Source: Chionoecetes opilio (taxonomy: Eukaryota > Arthropoda > Malacostraca > Decapoda > Majidae). From it: DNA of 64,000 nucleotides. Position numbers and translations under genes: made by a program. Shown in pieces: positions 47,329 through 60,973 of this stretch. The DNA is taken from positions 296,014 to 360,013 of the forward strand of contig JACEEZ010004901.1 of NCBI GenBank assembly GCA_016584305.1, in the 5' to 3' direction. Position 1 is the stretch's first letter; the number at the start of each line of letters is the position of its first letter. The notes below the pieces were generated by a model that had not been told where the DNA came from, did not search any database, and worked only from the letters and a program-made list of their open reading frames with translations.

Positions 47329-48558
47329 CTACTTCTTGAATATATTTTGCTGTTTTACATTTGTATAGTACAAATGGTGCTGAATTTTGGTTTCTGTAAG
47401 AAATCCACCATCGATTATATCCAACCCGGCTCTATTTTTTTTATTACCTATAATTTCTTAAGATTTTAAAATATTTTTTCAGCAGTCTCTGCTAACCCAA
47501 ATGACTTGTTTAGTTTTCCCATCAAAAGCTTTATTCACATATAAGGTTCGTTCTCTCAGTGATCTGCCCTTGTCTCGTAACCTTGTCACCATTCTACTCA
47601 TCACTTAATTCTATTTAATATGTATTTTTCTATTGATTGTTATATATTATCTTCTTTCAGTTTTCCGTTTACCTTAATCAGACAGCATAACTCGACCACT
47701 TCATCTTCCTGCAACATAATCATCTCTTTTCGTCTCCACCTGTTTCTTCTGTTGCATTCTTCTAAATTATGTTGCCTCGCATACCCACTCAGAACCTGAA
47801 AGTTGACGCGGGTTCTCAAGGCGTGGCACAAGAGCCTCTCGTGCTGAGTCGGCCAGACCGTCGTGCGCCGCAAAGCACGTGATATTCTGTTCAGCATGGC
47901 ACGTCCTCTGATTGTTGGAACGTTTACGTCTTCAAGGTTCGAATCCTACAGTATGTTTTAGGTCATTATATTTTGTAATTGACTATACTGCCGAGCTGAC
48001 ATTAGAGAAAGATAAACTGAGTGAAGAGCTTTGTGCGTAAATTAATATATATTTTTTCTGTTTCCTAATAGTTTATTTATCTATTTTTTTTAAATATTTT
48101 AAATTATATCTTATGGCAAGTGTAATATTTTTCAGCCTCGACATAGGTATGTGGTCGCGGACTGCCTTGTTCGTTCTACTTTTAAGACTCACACTCTCTT
48201 CCACCGCTTACTCCATCATCACTTTTAACATGGTTATTGTTTCCCTACCGGGCACTGTTAGGCGTCGCTGGCTTGTAATTGTTTGCTTGTGCTCTTTCTC
48301 CCCTTCTCCTTGTGATTTCCCTTCATTGTCTTGCCTTGCCTTCATCCCCTTGCATTTTTCTCATGCCATGAGGGAATGTAAGTTGTCGATGATTTCCTGA
48401 AATTCGAAGACTATCCCGTAAGACAAAAGGTTTCATTTTCTAAATATTCAATCAAGCTTTTTTGTTTTCTTTGAAATATTTCCGGTATATTTTTATGCTT
48501 GAATCCTCAATATAACTTGTGCATTCATCACCTGCTCTGCATTCCCTCTACGTAATCG

Positions 48559-48562
<4 letters not shown>
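47329..48562. other. background, no gene established
   Basis: The minus frame at 47640-47897 (85 codons, basic, with a CNRRNRWRRK patch) has no family I can name. A B-box-like GGTTCGAATCC at 47936 has no convincing tRNA fold around it. AT-rich elsewhere. Confidence 0.35.
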
Positions 48563-48644
<82 letters not shown>

Positions 48645-48650
48645 TACATA
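48563..48650. repeat. (TA)n array
   Basis: Long uninterrupted TA dinucleotides. Confidence 0.95.
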
Positions 48651-48701
48651 TATATATACAACTGCTTTAAAAACCTATCCTTTTAGTCATTGTTTTTCAG
48701 G

Positions 48702-48848
48702 TTCTCAGCCTGATATCCATCCTCGTGACACCGAACCTACCTTCTACTTTTCTGGAAGAGGCTTCAACCATGAAAGAGTTGCTCATCTTTCTCTGGAAAT
48801 AAGAGCAGACGTTGAAATATATGTTCACTGATTTCGAAAGGAGAGGTC
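48702..48848 (+). other. candidate exon-like segment
   Basis: A pyrimidine-rich TCATTGTTTTTCAG precedes the segment and a GTAAGTAAG follows it, so it could be spliced. One frame reads HPRDTEPTFYFSGRGFNHER and VAHLSLEIRADVEIYVH before a stop at 48831, 18 bases before the donor-like site. No domain is recognised. It could be a terminal exon, a pseudo-exon or chance. Confidence 0.25.
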
Positions 48849-48849
48849 C

Positions 48850-49038
48850 GTAAGTAAGTTTGAAGATGAATATTAGTAGCATTAATGTTTGATGTTGATG
48901 TACAAAGTATCGCCATTGACATTGAAGGTGAAACTCAAAGAAGGTAATGAAATATAATTACTTAGGTCACAAGGTTAAATAAAACAAAGTTGTTGGCAAT
49001 ATATCAATATAAAACACAGCTTACTATAATTTACCAAA

Positions 49039-49118
<80 letters not shown>

Positions 49119-49391
49119 CGTCCGCCCGCCCGTCCGTACGGCTAAGGCTCCGATATTTCTGTCCCAATTTCAACCTAACTTTCAGGAATGGTTAAGCTTA
49201 TCCCTGGAATGGTTTTAAACTATATTCGGCCAGGTTTATTAAATTTCCTGAGCAATAAAAAATATATATAGATATATATTTCTACGAGTGTAATAGAATG
49301 TCATTTGAAATATGAAATTACCCCATATATTTCAGAGTATCATATACAATACTGGTTAAGTATCGGTAACGAGTGAATAGTTTATAACGAA

Positions 49392-49454
<63 letters not shown>

Positions 49455-50322
49455 TGTCAATAGTGATACATAGTGACACACACATAGTGACACACATTGA
49501 CACAGTGTACGTGTAAATAATGCGCCTGAAAAGTGCCTGTGACGGACAGTGACCCTCAGTCTGTAACATTATATATTTAGTTTATCCTATAAGGCATAGC
49601 TTTCAGATAGATGTCCCCGGGACAGGGGACATCTTTAGCTTCTGCCACCCATTGCCTTCAACAACCTCTTTGCTATTTGTAGCCCCGTGTATACCATGTC
49701 AGTTGTTTAAATAAATAAATAAAAAAAATAAAAAAAATAAAAAAAAAAAAAAAAAAAAGAGAGAGAGAGAGAGAGAAAAAAAGAATGGTATCAAAGCCAT
49801 TTGAAATGTCTTTCAGAGTATCGGGTAATATACTATAGGACTCGCTCCTAACATTTTGCTAATTTGTGATACGGGTAGCCTTTGCTAGTCACAATAATGA
49901 TGGAAAACATTTGGTAAGCATTGCATGATCGTAACAGCCGCATACTTGAAATTCAAATAAAGACGAGAAAATAGGGCATGATAAGATATGCACAGGACGT
50001 GTGGCTGTAAGAGCAGGCATGAAACGGGTGGAGGAAATGTCTGGCGCACTGGAGCCCAACAGGTTGAAAGTTGAGTGGCGGGAGAGCAAGGTGATGATCG
50101 AGATGTGAGACTGGAAAAAAGTATACAGGCGCAAGTTGACCTAGAGTGGCAATAAGGCGTGACTCACGGAGCGGGTTCAGCGGTGCAGTGGTGGTGGTGC
50201 TGTAATGGACAACTAGGTATGCTGATATAGGTGTCTGTAGTCACACAGGTGTTTCTCATCTCCCTTCACTCGCAGGAACCAGCTGTCCGCCCCACGTGCA
50301 CAGCCAAAAAGAGACACGAGAC
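48850..50322. repeat. background with (TGTC)n, (GA)n and an A-rich tail
   Basis: (TGTC)n lies at 49037-49114, (GA)n at 49394-49451, and an A-rich tract with (GA)n at 49708-49790. The stretch 49560-49760 ends in AAATAAATAAATAAAAAAAA and could be a retroposon 3' end. No gene is recognised. Confidence 0.6.
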
Positions 50323-50932
50323 TAGTGATGGATCGAGTGGTCGGTTTTTCACAACCGCGGTTGCGGTTGTGTTTGCGGTTGTCGAATTTTCTACAACCGC
50401 GGTTGTGGTTGCGGTTATCAAACTTATGACAACCGCGGTTGCGGTTGCGGTTGCGGTTATCATATACTAGGAAAAATGCGTAATTATTAACTGGAATATT
50501 ACGTTATAGTGCGATTTAGCCACACTTGGTACATAATATAAACTATATACAATATGTTGAACACGGTTTGATTTGCAACACACAAATAGCGGTAAATTAT
50601 ATGTATTGTCAATAATGAAGTATATTCTAAACTTATATAGCTATCATGAAAGAATAGGTCAAACTAACTAAAACTATATTATGCACAAAGTGTGTTACCA
50701 TAAATGTATTTGGTAGGGGATAAATTACTATGGAAGTAAACTTTTTCCCCGGGTTCCTCGGCCAGAGTCGCTTTGTTATTGTTGATCACTTGATCATGAT
50801 GTCACGTGCATACTATCTAGACTAAGCTTTCACAACCACAACCGCACTTATGGAACGGCGGTTGCGGTTGTGGTTCTGAGACTTCTAGAAATGCGGTTGC
50901 AGTTGCGGTTGCGGTTATTTGATCCAACACTA
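50323..50932. mobile_element. hAT-like MITE with (GCGGTT) motif clusters
   Basis: The tips TAGTGATGGATCGAG and TTTGATCCAACACTA are imperfect inverted repeats. The left subterminal 140 bases are full of ACAACCGCGGTTGCGGTTG words. The right 110 bases carry the same words in both orientations (CACAACCACAACCGC, GCGGTTGCAGTTGCGGTT). The middle is AT-rich and non-coding. The flanking octamers CACGAGAC and CTCAGGAC agree at 5 of 8 positions, so the target duplication is decayed if real. The start is close to that of the element at 60774. Confidence 0.65.
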
Positions 50933-51519
50933 CTCAGGACTACCTTAGCGTCTGTTCCTGAGCGTGCTATTACCATCAGAAGGATAACTTGCCTCATACT
51001 ATGTGCCTAGATAAACATGTACATAACACGTTAATCTAACACAATACTGCAATGTGACAATCTGCATCACTCATCAAGGCTTCATCCTCATGGTAACTGT
51101 TTTCATGAAGAACTGCATTTTTAAGATTAATATTTTTCATTTCGAGTTATTTTCTTGCACAAATATTCGTTCAAAATGTTACGATTCAGTGACTTGAATG
51201 CTTGACAATACTCATACATGGTAGAGCTTTATCTAATGGCAACACACAAAGCAACCCAATACATTTCCTAAATCATTCAAGCTGAAACAAGTAAAGTGAT
51301 AAAATATTGAGCATAAATATTTTCTTTTATACAACACTGTCATCTCGAGTCTTTTTTCATATTTTTTCATATAATGATTGTAATGTTTTCTTCTTTCTTT
51401 CTTGTTCTTTTCTTTTCTTAATGTTTTTCCTTATACATTTCTGCCTCGTTGTATGATAAATAATGTTAACAAATAGATTAATAAATAATGCTACTGGTAA
51501 ATAGACTTCTCCTATGTGG
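50933..51519. other. background, no gene seen
   Basis: AT-rich sequence with short CTTT runs and no recognised element. Confidence 0.45.
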
Positions 51520-51724
51520 TATAGTCTATTCACTTAAGCTGGATTCTTGGGAGCTGCTCGATGCCTACCCGAGTATGTAAGGACGTCGCTGATTGGCTGA
51601 TGCACGCGGGCTGGGTGGTGATGGTGGTGGTATTTTGGTAGCCTCAGCCAATCAGCGACGTCCTTACATACTCAGGTAGGCATCGAGCAGCTCCCAAGAA
51701 TCCAGCTTAAGTGAATAGACTATA
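51520..51724. repeat. near-perfect palindrome, 81-bp arms
   Basis: Arms 51520-51600 and 51644-51724 are reverse complements with one mismatch (CTACCCGAG versus CTACCTGAG when aligned), around a 43-base G-rich loop. Tips: TATAGTCTATTCACTTAAGC. It is short, with near-identical arms and no coding sequence, like a fold-back MITE. TA at both tips fits a TA target. Confidence 0.9.
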
Positions 51725-52040
51725 GTAGCTCAGTCACGCCAGAAAAGTGATGAACCAAAACTCTGCGGAAAATTATAGCCACTTTTCACATTAGATTATT
51801 TGAGGTGATTTACTGAGACACGTGGTCGACCTAATAATTCAGTAAAATGACGTTGTGTTCAAGTTGCGTGTGTCCATGTCAACCCGATGCTGGACTTTCA
51901 ATCAATGTGTGTTTATGATGCATAATAGTTTCATTCGTACATTATATTAGTGTTGTAAGGCAGCAGAATCGGTATATTTGTCAAGTATCGTCAATATAAT
52001 GAGCATCAGGCGGGTACTGAAACAATGTACTAAATCTGTC
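51725..52040. other. background, no gene seen
   Basis: No element recognised. Confidence 0.4.
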
Positions 52041-53000
<960 letters not shown>

Positions 53001-53332
53001 CAGTGGCGTAACCAGAAATTTGAAAAGTGGGGGGCCAAACAAAACAAGAAGTCGTTTTACAAAAGTCGTGTTTTCACGGAAATAAGGCGAAAAAATGAAA
53101 TATTTTTTTGTGGATTAGGTAGGTAGGTATTTTGAATGAACATTCAACATACTTATGCAAAGAAAAAATGAGTCTGGACGAATACTTTAATATAAAAAAA
53201 GTTATATACTGGCAAAGATAACAAAAAAATCGTATTTTTTTTTTTTTCGTTTGATGAATATATTTATTTATTATTATTTATTCTTTGCAAAAGGGGGGGC
53301 ATGGCCGCATGCCCCCCCTCGGTACGCAACTG
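53001..53332. mobile_element. hAT MITE, 332 bp, with perfect 8-bp target duplication
   Basis: GTAGCTAT occurs immediately before (52993-53000) and after (53333-53340) the element, an exact 8-bp target duplication. The tips CAGTGGCGTAACC and GGTACGCAACTG are imperfect inverted repeats, and G-run/C-run sequence (GTGGGGGGCC, TGCCCCCCCTC) lies near each end. The interior includes 53050-53190, which matches the right end of the fold-back at 39342-40256. Non-coding. Confidence 0.85.
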
Positions 53333-53340
53333 GTAGCTAT

Positions 53341-53726
<386 letters not shown>

Positions 53727-53944
53727 GATGATGCAATATGTGTTAATGAAAATTGTTACACTTATATTTCATAACTCAAAGAGTTTATTTCCATAATTCG
53801 TTATCTCAGGCACAATATATTACGAATTTTAGCATCACTACAGACTTGTATGTACGTACCACAGAAGATAAAATTATGTAGTGTGATGTACATAATAATA
53901 AACTACTGTGCATGCCTCTTCACTGACATATATATATATTATAT

Positions 53945-54007
<63 letters not shown>

Positions 54008-54208
54008 ATATATGTCAGTGAAGAGGCATGCACAGTAGTTTATTATTATGTACATCACACTACATATCTTCTGTGGTACGTACATACAAGTCTGTAGTGA
54101 TGCTAAAATTCGTAATATATTGTGCCTGAGATAACGAATAATGGAAATAAACTCTTTGAGTTATGAAATATAAGTGTAACAATTTTCATTAACACATATT
54201 GCATCATC
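53727..54208. repeat. large palindrome with (TA)n centre
   Basis: The arms of about 195-200 bases (53727-53925 and 54015-54208) are nearly identical reverse complements. By eye they differ by a short indel (GAAGATAAAATTATGTAG versus GAAGATATGTAG) and a couple of bases. The centre is (TA)n. Words inside (ATTACGAATTTTAGCATCAC, CAGTAGTTTA) recur in looser form at 53575-53605 and 54795-54865. No coding sequence. Confidence 0.9.
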
Positions 54209-55244
54209 ATAAACTGAAATCTGGTATAATGTTGATGGTTGTCTGGCGAAATGTGGCATCTCACCATCTGGCAAAACGACTGCTGGGCCCGGTGTCGTGT
54301 GGGCAAGTGTCTGTTTACGAGGGAACGTCTGTTTACTAAAAAAGGCGGAAGAAAACGGGGATATTTACTTGTTGATCAACAAAGCGGGACCGCTTGTCAC
54401 AGTGTACCGTGTGTACATCTCGTCGCTTGTGACGAACTGTCCGCTAAATTAGGAGAGGGTATACTGTTTTTATTCTTTCATAAGGAAAACATTCATGAAT
54501 CGAATAATGCGCTCTGCTTTTGTATTACTGATGTGAAGGACCATTAAATAGCCTTTATGCAGTGAATCACGAGTAAATTTATGGAATACAGCATCTTGCT
54601 AAGAAAACACTATTTTGATGTGTACCAGATGAATATGATGCCTGTTTGGGGCAGATTGCATTCTTGAAACGGGTGTTTAGGGCCCCATCTCCTGCTCACA
54701 AGATATTTCTGTACGTAATTGAATGCCTCATATATCATATATGCTCAAAACCCTACCGTAGATAACAATAGTCGCCAGAAGCAATAATGTCGCCAGCCGC
54801 CATATATTACGAATTACAGCATCCAACTGATGTGTATGTGCTACTGAAGATGATACACAGTAGTTTATATCATGACTGTATATATAATCTACCCTGTTTC
54901 AGCGTTGTTTTATGCTTTGTATCTGCAAGTATATATACGGTTTCAAATTTCGCTACTCGGTTTTTTTTCAGGCGACGACGACGGCGGGAGGACACTCAGA
55001 ACATAAACACTAGCTGGCGACCTTAGTTTGGTCGCCACTCTGGTGATATTTTTGTCATTTGTTCATTTATAGTCATAATATGACACAGATGAAGACACAA
55101 AATAACACAGACTCTCCAGATAGCCCCTTCTAACTTTCTTGAAATCATGGATGTAGAAATGCAAGTATTAACGCCACCACACGTCTGTAGCTACATCGAA
55201 AAAAACGTTGTCTTGGCGACTTTAGTGTTATCTACGGTACCTAT
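54209..55244. other. background, diverged copies of the palindrome word
   Basis: At 54784-54870, AATGTCGCCAGCCGCCATAT, TTACGAATTACAGCATCCAA and ACACAGTAGTTTATATCATG echo 53551-53605 and the palindrome arms, so an old dispersed repeat is present. The frame at 54239-54547 (102 codons) has no recognised domain. Confidence 0.45.
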
Positions 55245-55505
55245 AACTGTCGCCGATAGGAATTCTCGCCGACGTCGGCCAGTGTTCCAATTTTTCACGT
55301 CGGCGAGTGTTCCTATTTCTGGGGTTATTACTAGTTCTTGATCTTGAGTTAGGTTATGTGGTTAGGTTATGTTGGCCAGTTGACCTATGTCCAGGTTAGG
55401 TTACTGAACGAGCGAGGGCTTTACCAGTGAAAGTCGCCAAAATTTTCACGTCGGCGAGAGCTCTCTGTTGGCGATTCGACGAGCGTTCCTATATCGGCGA
55501 CAGTT
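55245..55505. mobile_element. MITE with TCGCCGA motif cluster (copy 2)
   Basis: The tips AACTGTCGCCGATAGGAA and TTCCTATATCGGCGACAGTT are near-perfect inverted repeats. At least eight TCGCCGA/TCGGCGA-type words occur inside, together with GTTAGGTTATG repeats in the middle. It matches 37346-37676 in inverted orientation. Non-coding. Confidence 0.75.
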
Positions 55506-57237
55506 CCACAAACCCTCTAAACTGCCACATATGTTAATTTTTTGTCTAACGACATCCCGCTCGGTTGAAGACGAAACGATTTATTTAATGCTGTGGCTAT
55601 ATATTGCATTAATCTGATAACCATTTCGCGTCAAATATCTTTTTTTTTTTTTTTTTTTTTTTTTGACGGGGGTTTATCTCCCTTAAGAAGCCATTTAAAG
55701 GAAAAAATACCAGAGTAACTAGAAAATTATCAAAACTAATTTGAAGTGATAATTTCTATTTTGAAATATTGTCTTAGATTGGAGAAAGTGTACATTTTTT
55801 GTTAGCAATGACGGTGCTGGCTGACGGAAATCTATCTTCCAAGGCTCAATATACGAGGTGGCCCTGAGGTTCCGATCCCACTAAGAAAAAACAAACTCAT
55901 AGAGGAACAGGTAGAAATGTATGGCTTTCTTTCCCCACATAAGCAAAACATACACCCTTCGTCACTCTACTCACCACTACAACCTTTACTAACCATACAT
56001 TTCTACCTGTTCCTCTATGAGTTCGTCTATCTGTCTAGCTGTACATGTCATTGCAGGTTCATTTAAGCTCCCTATAAGGAATGCCGATCCCAGAAGTCAT
56101 CACTTGTCTGGTGTCACGGGCCACTTTGCTCTGTCTATCCACTTTTTCCTTATAAACTACAACTTACATATTCACAAACACAGTGAATACCTACTACATC
56201 ACTTGAAGGAGGATTACTGGTCATCTTGCGGTAGTAGGGGTAATGCAAGTTAGTTAGGTTAGTAAAATAAAACTATAATTTGCGGTTTGCTGAGCCAAAA
56301 CAAGCCGATCAGCTGATCAGGCGAGATCTGAGTCTGCAGTTACTACGTCACAACCAATCACAGCGCGTTCCGCCGTGTTGTGATATTTTGGCCCCAAAAA
56401 GGTCATATATTTCATTTATGGTGCATTTCTCAGCAAAAAGAATATGAGTACAGTGATATGTAGCCTATATTGCACCCAAAGCTTTATAATACTCCGTGTT
56501 TTAGGTGTGAGTAAATGGGTCCATTACTTCTTTTTTTTTTACATCACAAAGGACTGGCCAAGGACACACAAAAATATACTTCGAAAAAAATGCACTTCTG
56601 TTAACTCTGTGTCTTCTTGTCCATCTGATATTCTCTTCTTCACCTCTCCAAAAAGTCTTTTGGTATCTCCTCTGTCATGCACTCCTCATCTCTGTTCTCT
56701 CCTCCTGTTCTCTCCACCTCTCTCATGTCCTGCTCATAAAAAGGATGCCATCAGCATACGCTAAGTAACATCTAACCAAATATCTTGTTTTTTTACTAAA
56801 ATTTGATGTTGGCCCCAATCAGAGCTTATCTTATTTTAGAGAGAGAAAATAAATAATAAACAAAAAAAAATAAAAAAAGATATTTGAGATCCGGGACTAT
56901 TCATAAGACATTCGGGGCTACAGCCCCCAATGCCCAGGCCTAACTACGCCCCTGCAGTCCACATGCTGAACCAGAAGAAGTGGGAGGAGGAGGAGGAGGA
57001 GGAGGAAGAGGAAGATTAGTAGATTACTTAGATTCTATAGTGATTTCTAGCCAGTAGACTGTGAAGTGTAAAAGTAAAGAAAAACACTAAAAGAGACAAA
57101 GACTTAATTGTGAAGGACAAGTAACAAGTATAGACAGAAACAGAATAGGAATACAGAAGTATTAAACACTAATAAAGAGTCTAGAGACATTTTTTGTTTT
57201 AATTGTAGGTGTTTTGTTTTAATTGTAGGTGTCAAAA
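55506..57237. other. background with one inverted repeat
   Basis: An inverted repeat (ACTCATAGAGGAACAGGTAG plus AAATGTATGG at 55889-55922, and its complement at 55993-56022) encloses about 70 bases. Its right flank TCGTCTATCTGTCTAGCTGT also occurs inverted at 42326. A (GAG)n run lies at 56980-57015. The frame at 56444-56764 has no recognised domain. Confidence 0.5.
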
Positions 57238-57365
57238 TTAGTTTGCGGAATTGCGATTGCGAAAAGGCCTATCTGAAAAAAATTGCGGAATTACGATTGC
57301 GGACTGGTGCAGGTCGGAATTGCGGAATTGCGATTGCGGAATTGGAAATAAAAAATTGCGATGCC
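57238..57365. mobile_element. hAT-like right end with (GCGGAATTGCGATT) words
   Basis: GCGGAATTGCGATTGCG-type words repeat five times, and the block ends AAAATTGCGATGCCCACCTC plus TGCTA. Read inversely this starts TAGCAGAGGTGGGCATCGC, the same GGTGGGC-type terminus as the element at 43600. The left end is not found, so this is a partial copy. Confidence 0.55.
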
Positions 57366-57740
57366 CACCTCTGCTAAAAAGAAATATGGTACAGAGTAGT
57401 AGTTCTTTTCTGCACATATATACATCATACAGTATATCCTTCCATCCATATACTAGACTTGTGTCCCTCAAACAAGGGTGGTAGCCGAGACAAAGCATTT
57501 ATACAGGATTCAGGGAGTGAAACTTTCCCATCCCAGTCTTGTCTACGCCTTGTCTCGTTGTAGGAGGTAAATACAGAGGAGGGGGTTCCAGGCTTCTCGC
57601 TCCCTCATTTACAATGTAAACCCCTTACCAAATGCAGGTAATATAATAATAACAATGATAATAATAACAATAATATTTTTATTTTCAACATAAATTATTT
57701 ATGAACTTAACCTATGATATCAACCCCCAAGACACCCCCC
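57366..57740. other. background, no gene seen
   Basis: GTAGCCGAGACAAAGC and CTACGCCTTGTCTCGTTG (57480-57565) form a weak inverted pair. No coding sequence. Confidence 0.35.
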
Positions 57741-57778
57741 CCTCTCTCTCTCTCTCTCTCTCTCCTTCCTTTCCTTTC

Positions 57779-57833
<55 letters not shown>

Positions 57834-57886
57834 CTCTCTCTCTCTCTCTCTCTTCTCTCTCTTCTCTCTCTCTCCTCTCTCTCCTC

Positions 57887-57925
<39 letters not shown>
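57741..57925. repeat. (CT)n array
   Basis: (CT)n with TTCC and CCTC interruptions. Confidence 0.95.
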
Positions 57926-58425
<500 letters not shown>

Positions 58426-58426
<1 letters not shown>

Positions 58427-58714
58427 AAGATGGCACGTGGTACCCGCGGACTGTGTTGCCTCAGCCGACGCCAGCTGTCAGATGCTCTTTGTGGACTATC
58501 TACGGCAACCCGGAGAACGTGTCTCACACGGACATTCGGCCAATCCCGAGGCAGTTCATGGAGCTGCCCTGCATGGCCCTGTTTCTCCCTCAGCACGGGA
58601 AGGATGGGGAGACAAACTCTGCCAAGGAGGGACAAACAGACCACTGCACTCTCCCCCCCTTTACGCTCCTCACAGCCATGACTTTGCCGCCTGAGGGTAA
58701 GATGAACTTTTAGA
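58426..58714 (+). pseudogene. Tudor-domain-like exon remnant, frameshifted
   Basis: One frame gives EDGTWYPRTV, the next gives ADASCQMLFVDY, and the first frame returns with GNPENVSHTDIRPIPRQFME then LPCMALF. Joined in this order the blocks follow the Tudor consensus: W-Y-R-A near the start, a V-x-F-x-DYGNxExV core, an (I/L)RxI helix and FxxxPxxAxxxxL. Tudor domains bind dimethyl-arginine and are frequent in germline piRNA-pathway proteins. Four extra bases (58500-58503) split the DY-GN core, and a second indel lies near 58444-58475. A GGTAAGA donor-like word follows at 58695. The (AC)n directly upstream removes any clear acceptor. It is likely a decayed duplicate or a mis-assembled exon. Confidence 0.55.
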
Positions 58715-59875
58715 TTTGCGAGTTGAAAATGCAACTTTGCCTTGACCTGATGAGAAATTTTGCTCACCGTTCAGTATAGAGACTTAATTATTGTCAAGAA
58801 AACTTTCCAACAGTTCACTTGTAGGTTAATATCATTCTTATCTATTTGGATTTACTAATTTACTTTATTGTCCATTGCCACTATAACGGCCTAACTGGCG
58901 CCCCCAAGAAGGCCTGTTAACCTGATGAGTGTGTTTTGTAGGTCAAATTATGCATTAGTCAAGTGTTGATATCTGGTGGGTGTCATAATAACGTTTGATT
59001 TCATTTAGTTATAGTTAGTTTTTTGGCTCTGAGTGTGTAGTTTAGTTTAGCCTTGCAGTTTCCTGAGCAGGTGTGTTCAGCGGGTTGATGAAGTGGGTGA
59101 TTGAATGTCAAGGTAGCGCCATATAGCCAGGAAGGTGATAGTGTAACTGTTAGCCAGGTATAAGAATTGATGTGTCAATTTGGTGAGCTGAGAAATGTGT
59201 CATTGCATAGTTGTTGCATGGTATATAGTTACAGCACATTTAGTTGAACCAGTTGATGTTGATTTTTAGTATACTTAATTTCACGGTAGTGCCTTACAAA
59301 AATTATTACCAATGATAGTATTACTTATTATGTATAGTTTGAAGAGGAACTCCTAGAAGTTAGAGGTTTGGTACATCATGAAGTAAGTCAAAGACTACTG
59401 TATAGAGTAGTCTTTGAGTAAGTATACAATGTTCTTGCATTGGGTACAAGATGATATGCCTAAATGCAAACTGGTATATTTGTTATTATTAATTTTATTA
59501 GTATTAGTAATAGTATTAATATTTGTTTTTTCATCATTGCTATTATTACTGTATTATTATTATTTTAATTTTTTTACATTTTTTTCTTTTGTTTTCCTTT
59601 CATACATAAGGCCTTCATGAACGTGTGGGTCTCCATTAAACCCTGAGCAGTTCGATCACACAAGTACCATGTTCTATAGCGTAAAAGACTTACTATTTTC
59701 CTTATATAAGTCGCTGTGTCCATCCATGTCAAGGCTAACGTGTTCAGCGCCCCAGTGGCTGCCACGTGCCGATTATGATCCAATTTTTTTTTTTTTTTTT
59801 TATTTTTTTTAGTTTTTTTATTATATACTAGTTCCAGGTTTATTTTTTTACAGCTTGCCACATGCAGAATTACCA
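58715..59875. other. background, no gene seen
   Basis: AT-rich sequence with poly-T tracts near 59780-59820. CAAAGACTACTGTATAGAGT and AGTCTTTG (59389-59417) form a small hairpin. The frame at 59414-59620 is a hydrophobic low-complexity run, not a recognised protein. Confidence 0.4.
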
Positions 59876-60054
<179 letters not shown>

Positions 60055-60058
60055 AGGT

Positions 60059-60337
60059 ACTCCGTAGTGTAAGGGTAGCACACCCGGTTCACAACCGAGA
60101 AGTCCCGGGTTCGACCCCCCGGGCGGAGTGGAAACAGATGGTTGTTTCCTTAAAACCCGAGCCCCTGTCCACCCAGCAGGGAATGGGTACCGGGTGTTAT
60201 CCGGGGTTTGTGACCTGCTCTCCGGGGTGGTGGCTTCAGCCAACACAAAGCACTAAGGATGAATCATAAAAGTGTTGATATGGAGACGGGGCCATACGAG
60301 CGTTGCTCAGGCCCTGTAAAATACAACTAGATGAATA
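60059..60337 (+). mobile_element. tRNA-Val-derived SINE (family B), copy 2
   Basis: The head CTCCGTAGTGTAAGGGTAGC, anticodon arm CCCGGTTCACAACCGAG and B-box GGGTTCGACCCCC come first. The body has GAATGGGTACCGGGTGTTAT and CTCCGGGGTGGTGGCTTC. The 3' end GGCCCTGTAAAATACAACTA then GATGAATACAC merges into (AC)n. It is collinear with copy 1 at 42425, with about 10% difference by eye and a short CAAAG insertion near 60245. It has (AC)n on both sides, again like copy 1. Here the anticodon loop reads TTCACAA, keeping CAC. Confidence 0.85.
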
Positions 60338-60773
<436 letters not shown>

Positions 60774-60973
60774 TAGTGATGGACCGAATATTCGCATTCG
60801 CATTCGCAATTGCGAATATTCGCAATTGCGAATATTCGCATGTTTTTTTCAATATTCACATTCGCATTCGCATTCGCACTCCCACTCGTAGTTGTTTGCG
60901 AATATGCGAATATTTTGCCCAAATCAATAAACTTACAAAAAAAGGAGAAAATAACAAGTGAACATAATATTAC

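Noticed and set aside
48113..48400. 95-codon hydrophobic plus frame as a membrane protein
   Set aside because: Hydrophobicity follows from T-rich sequence, and no start context, homology or continuation is seen.
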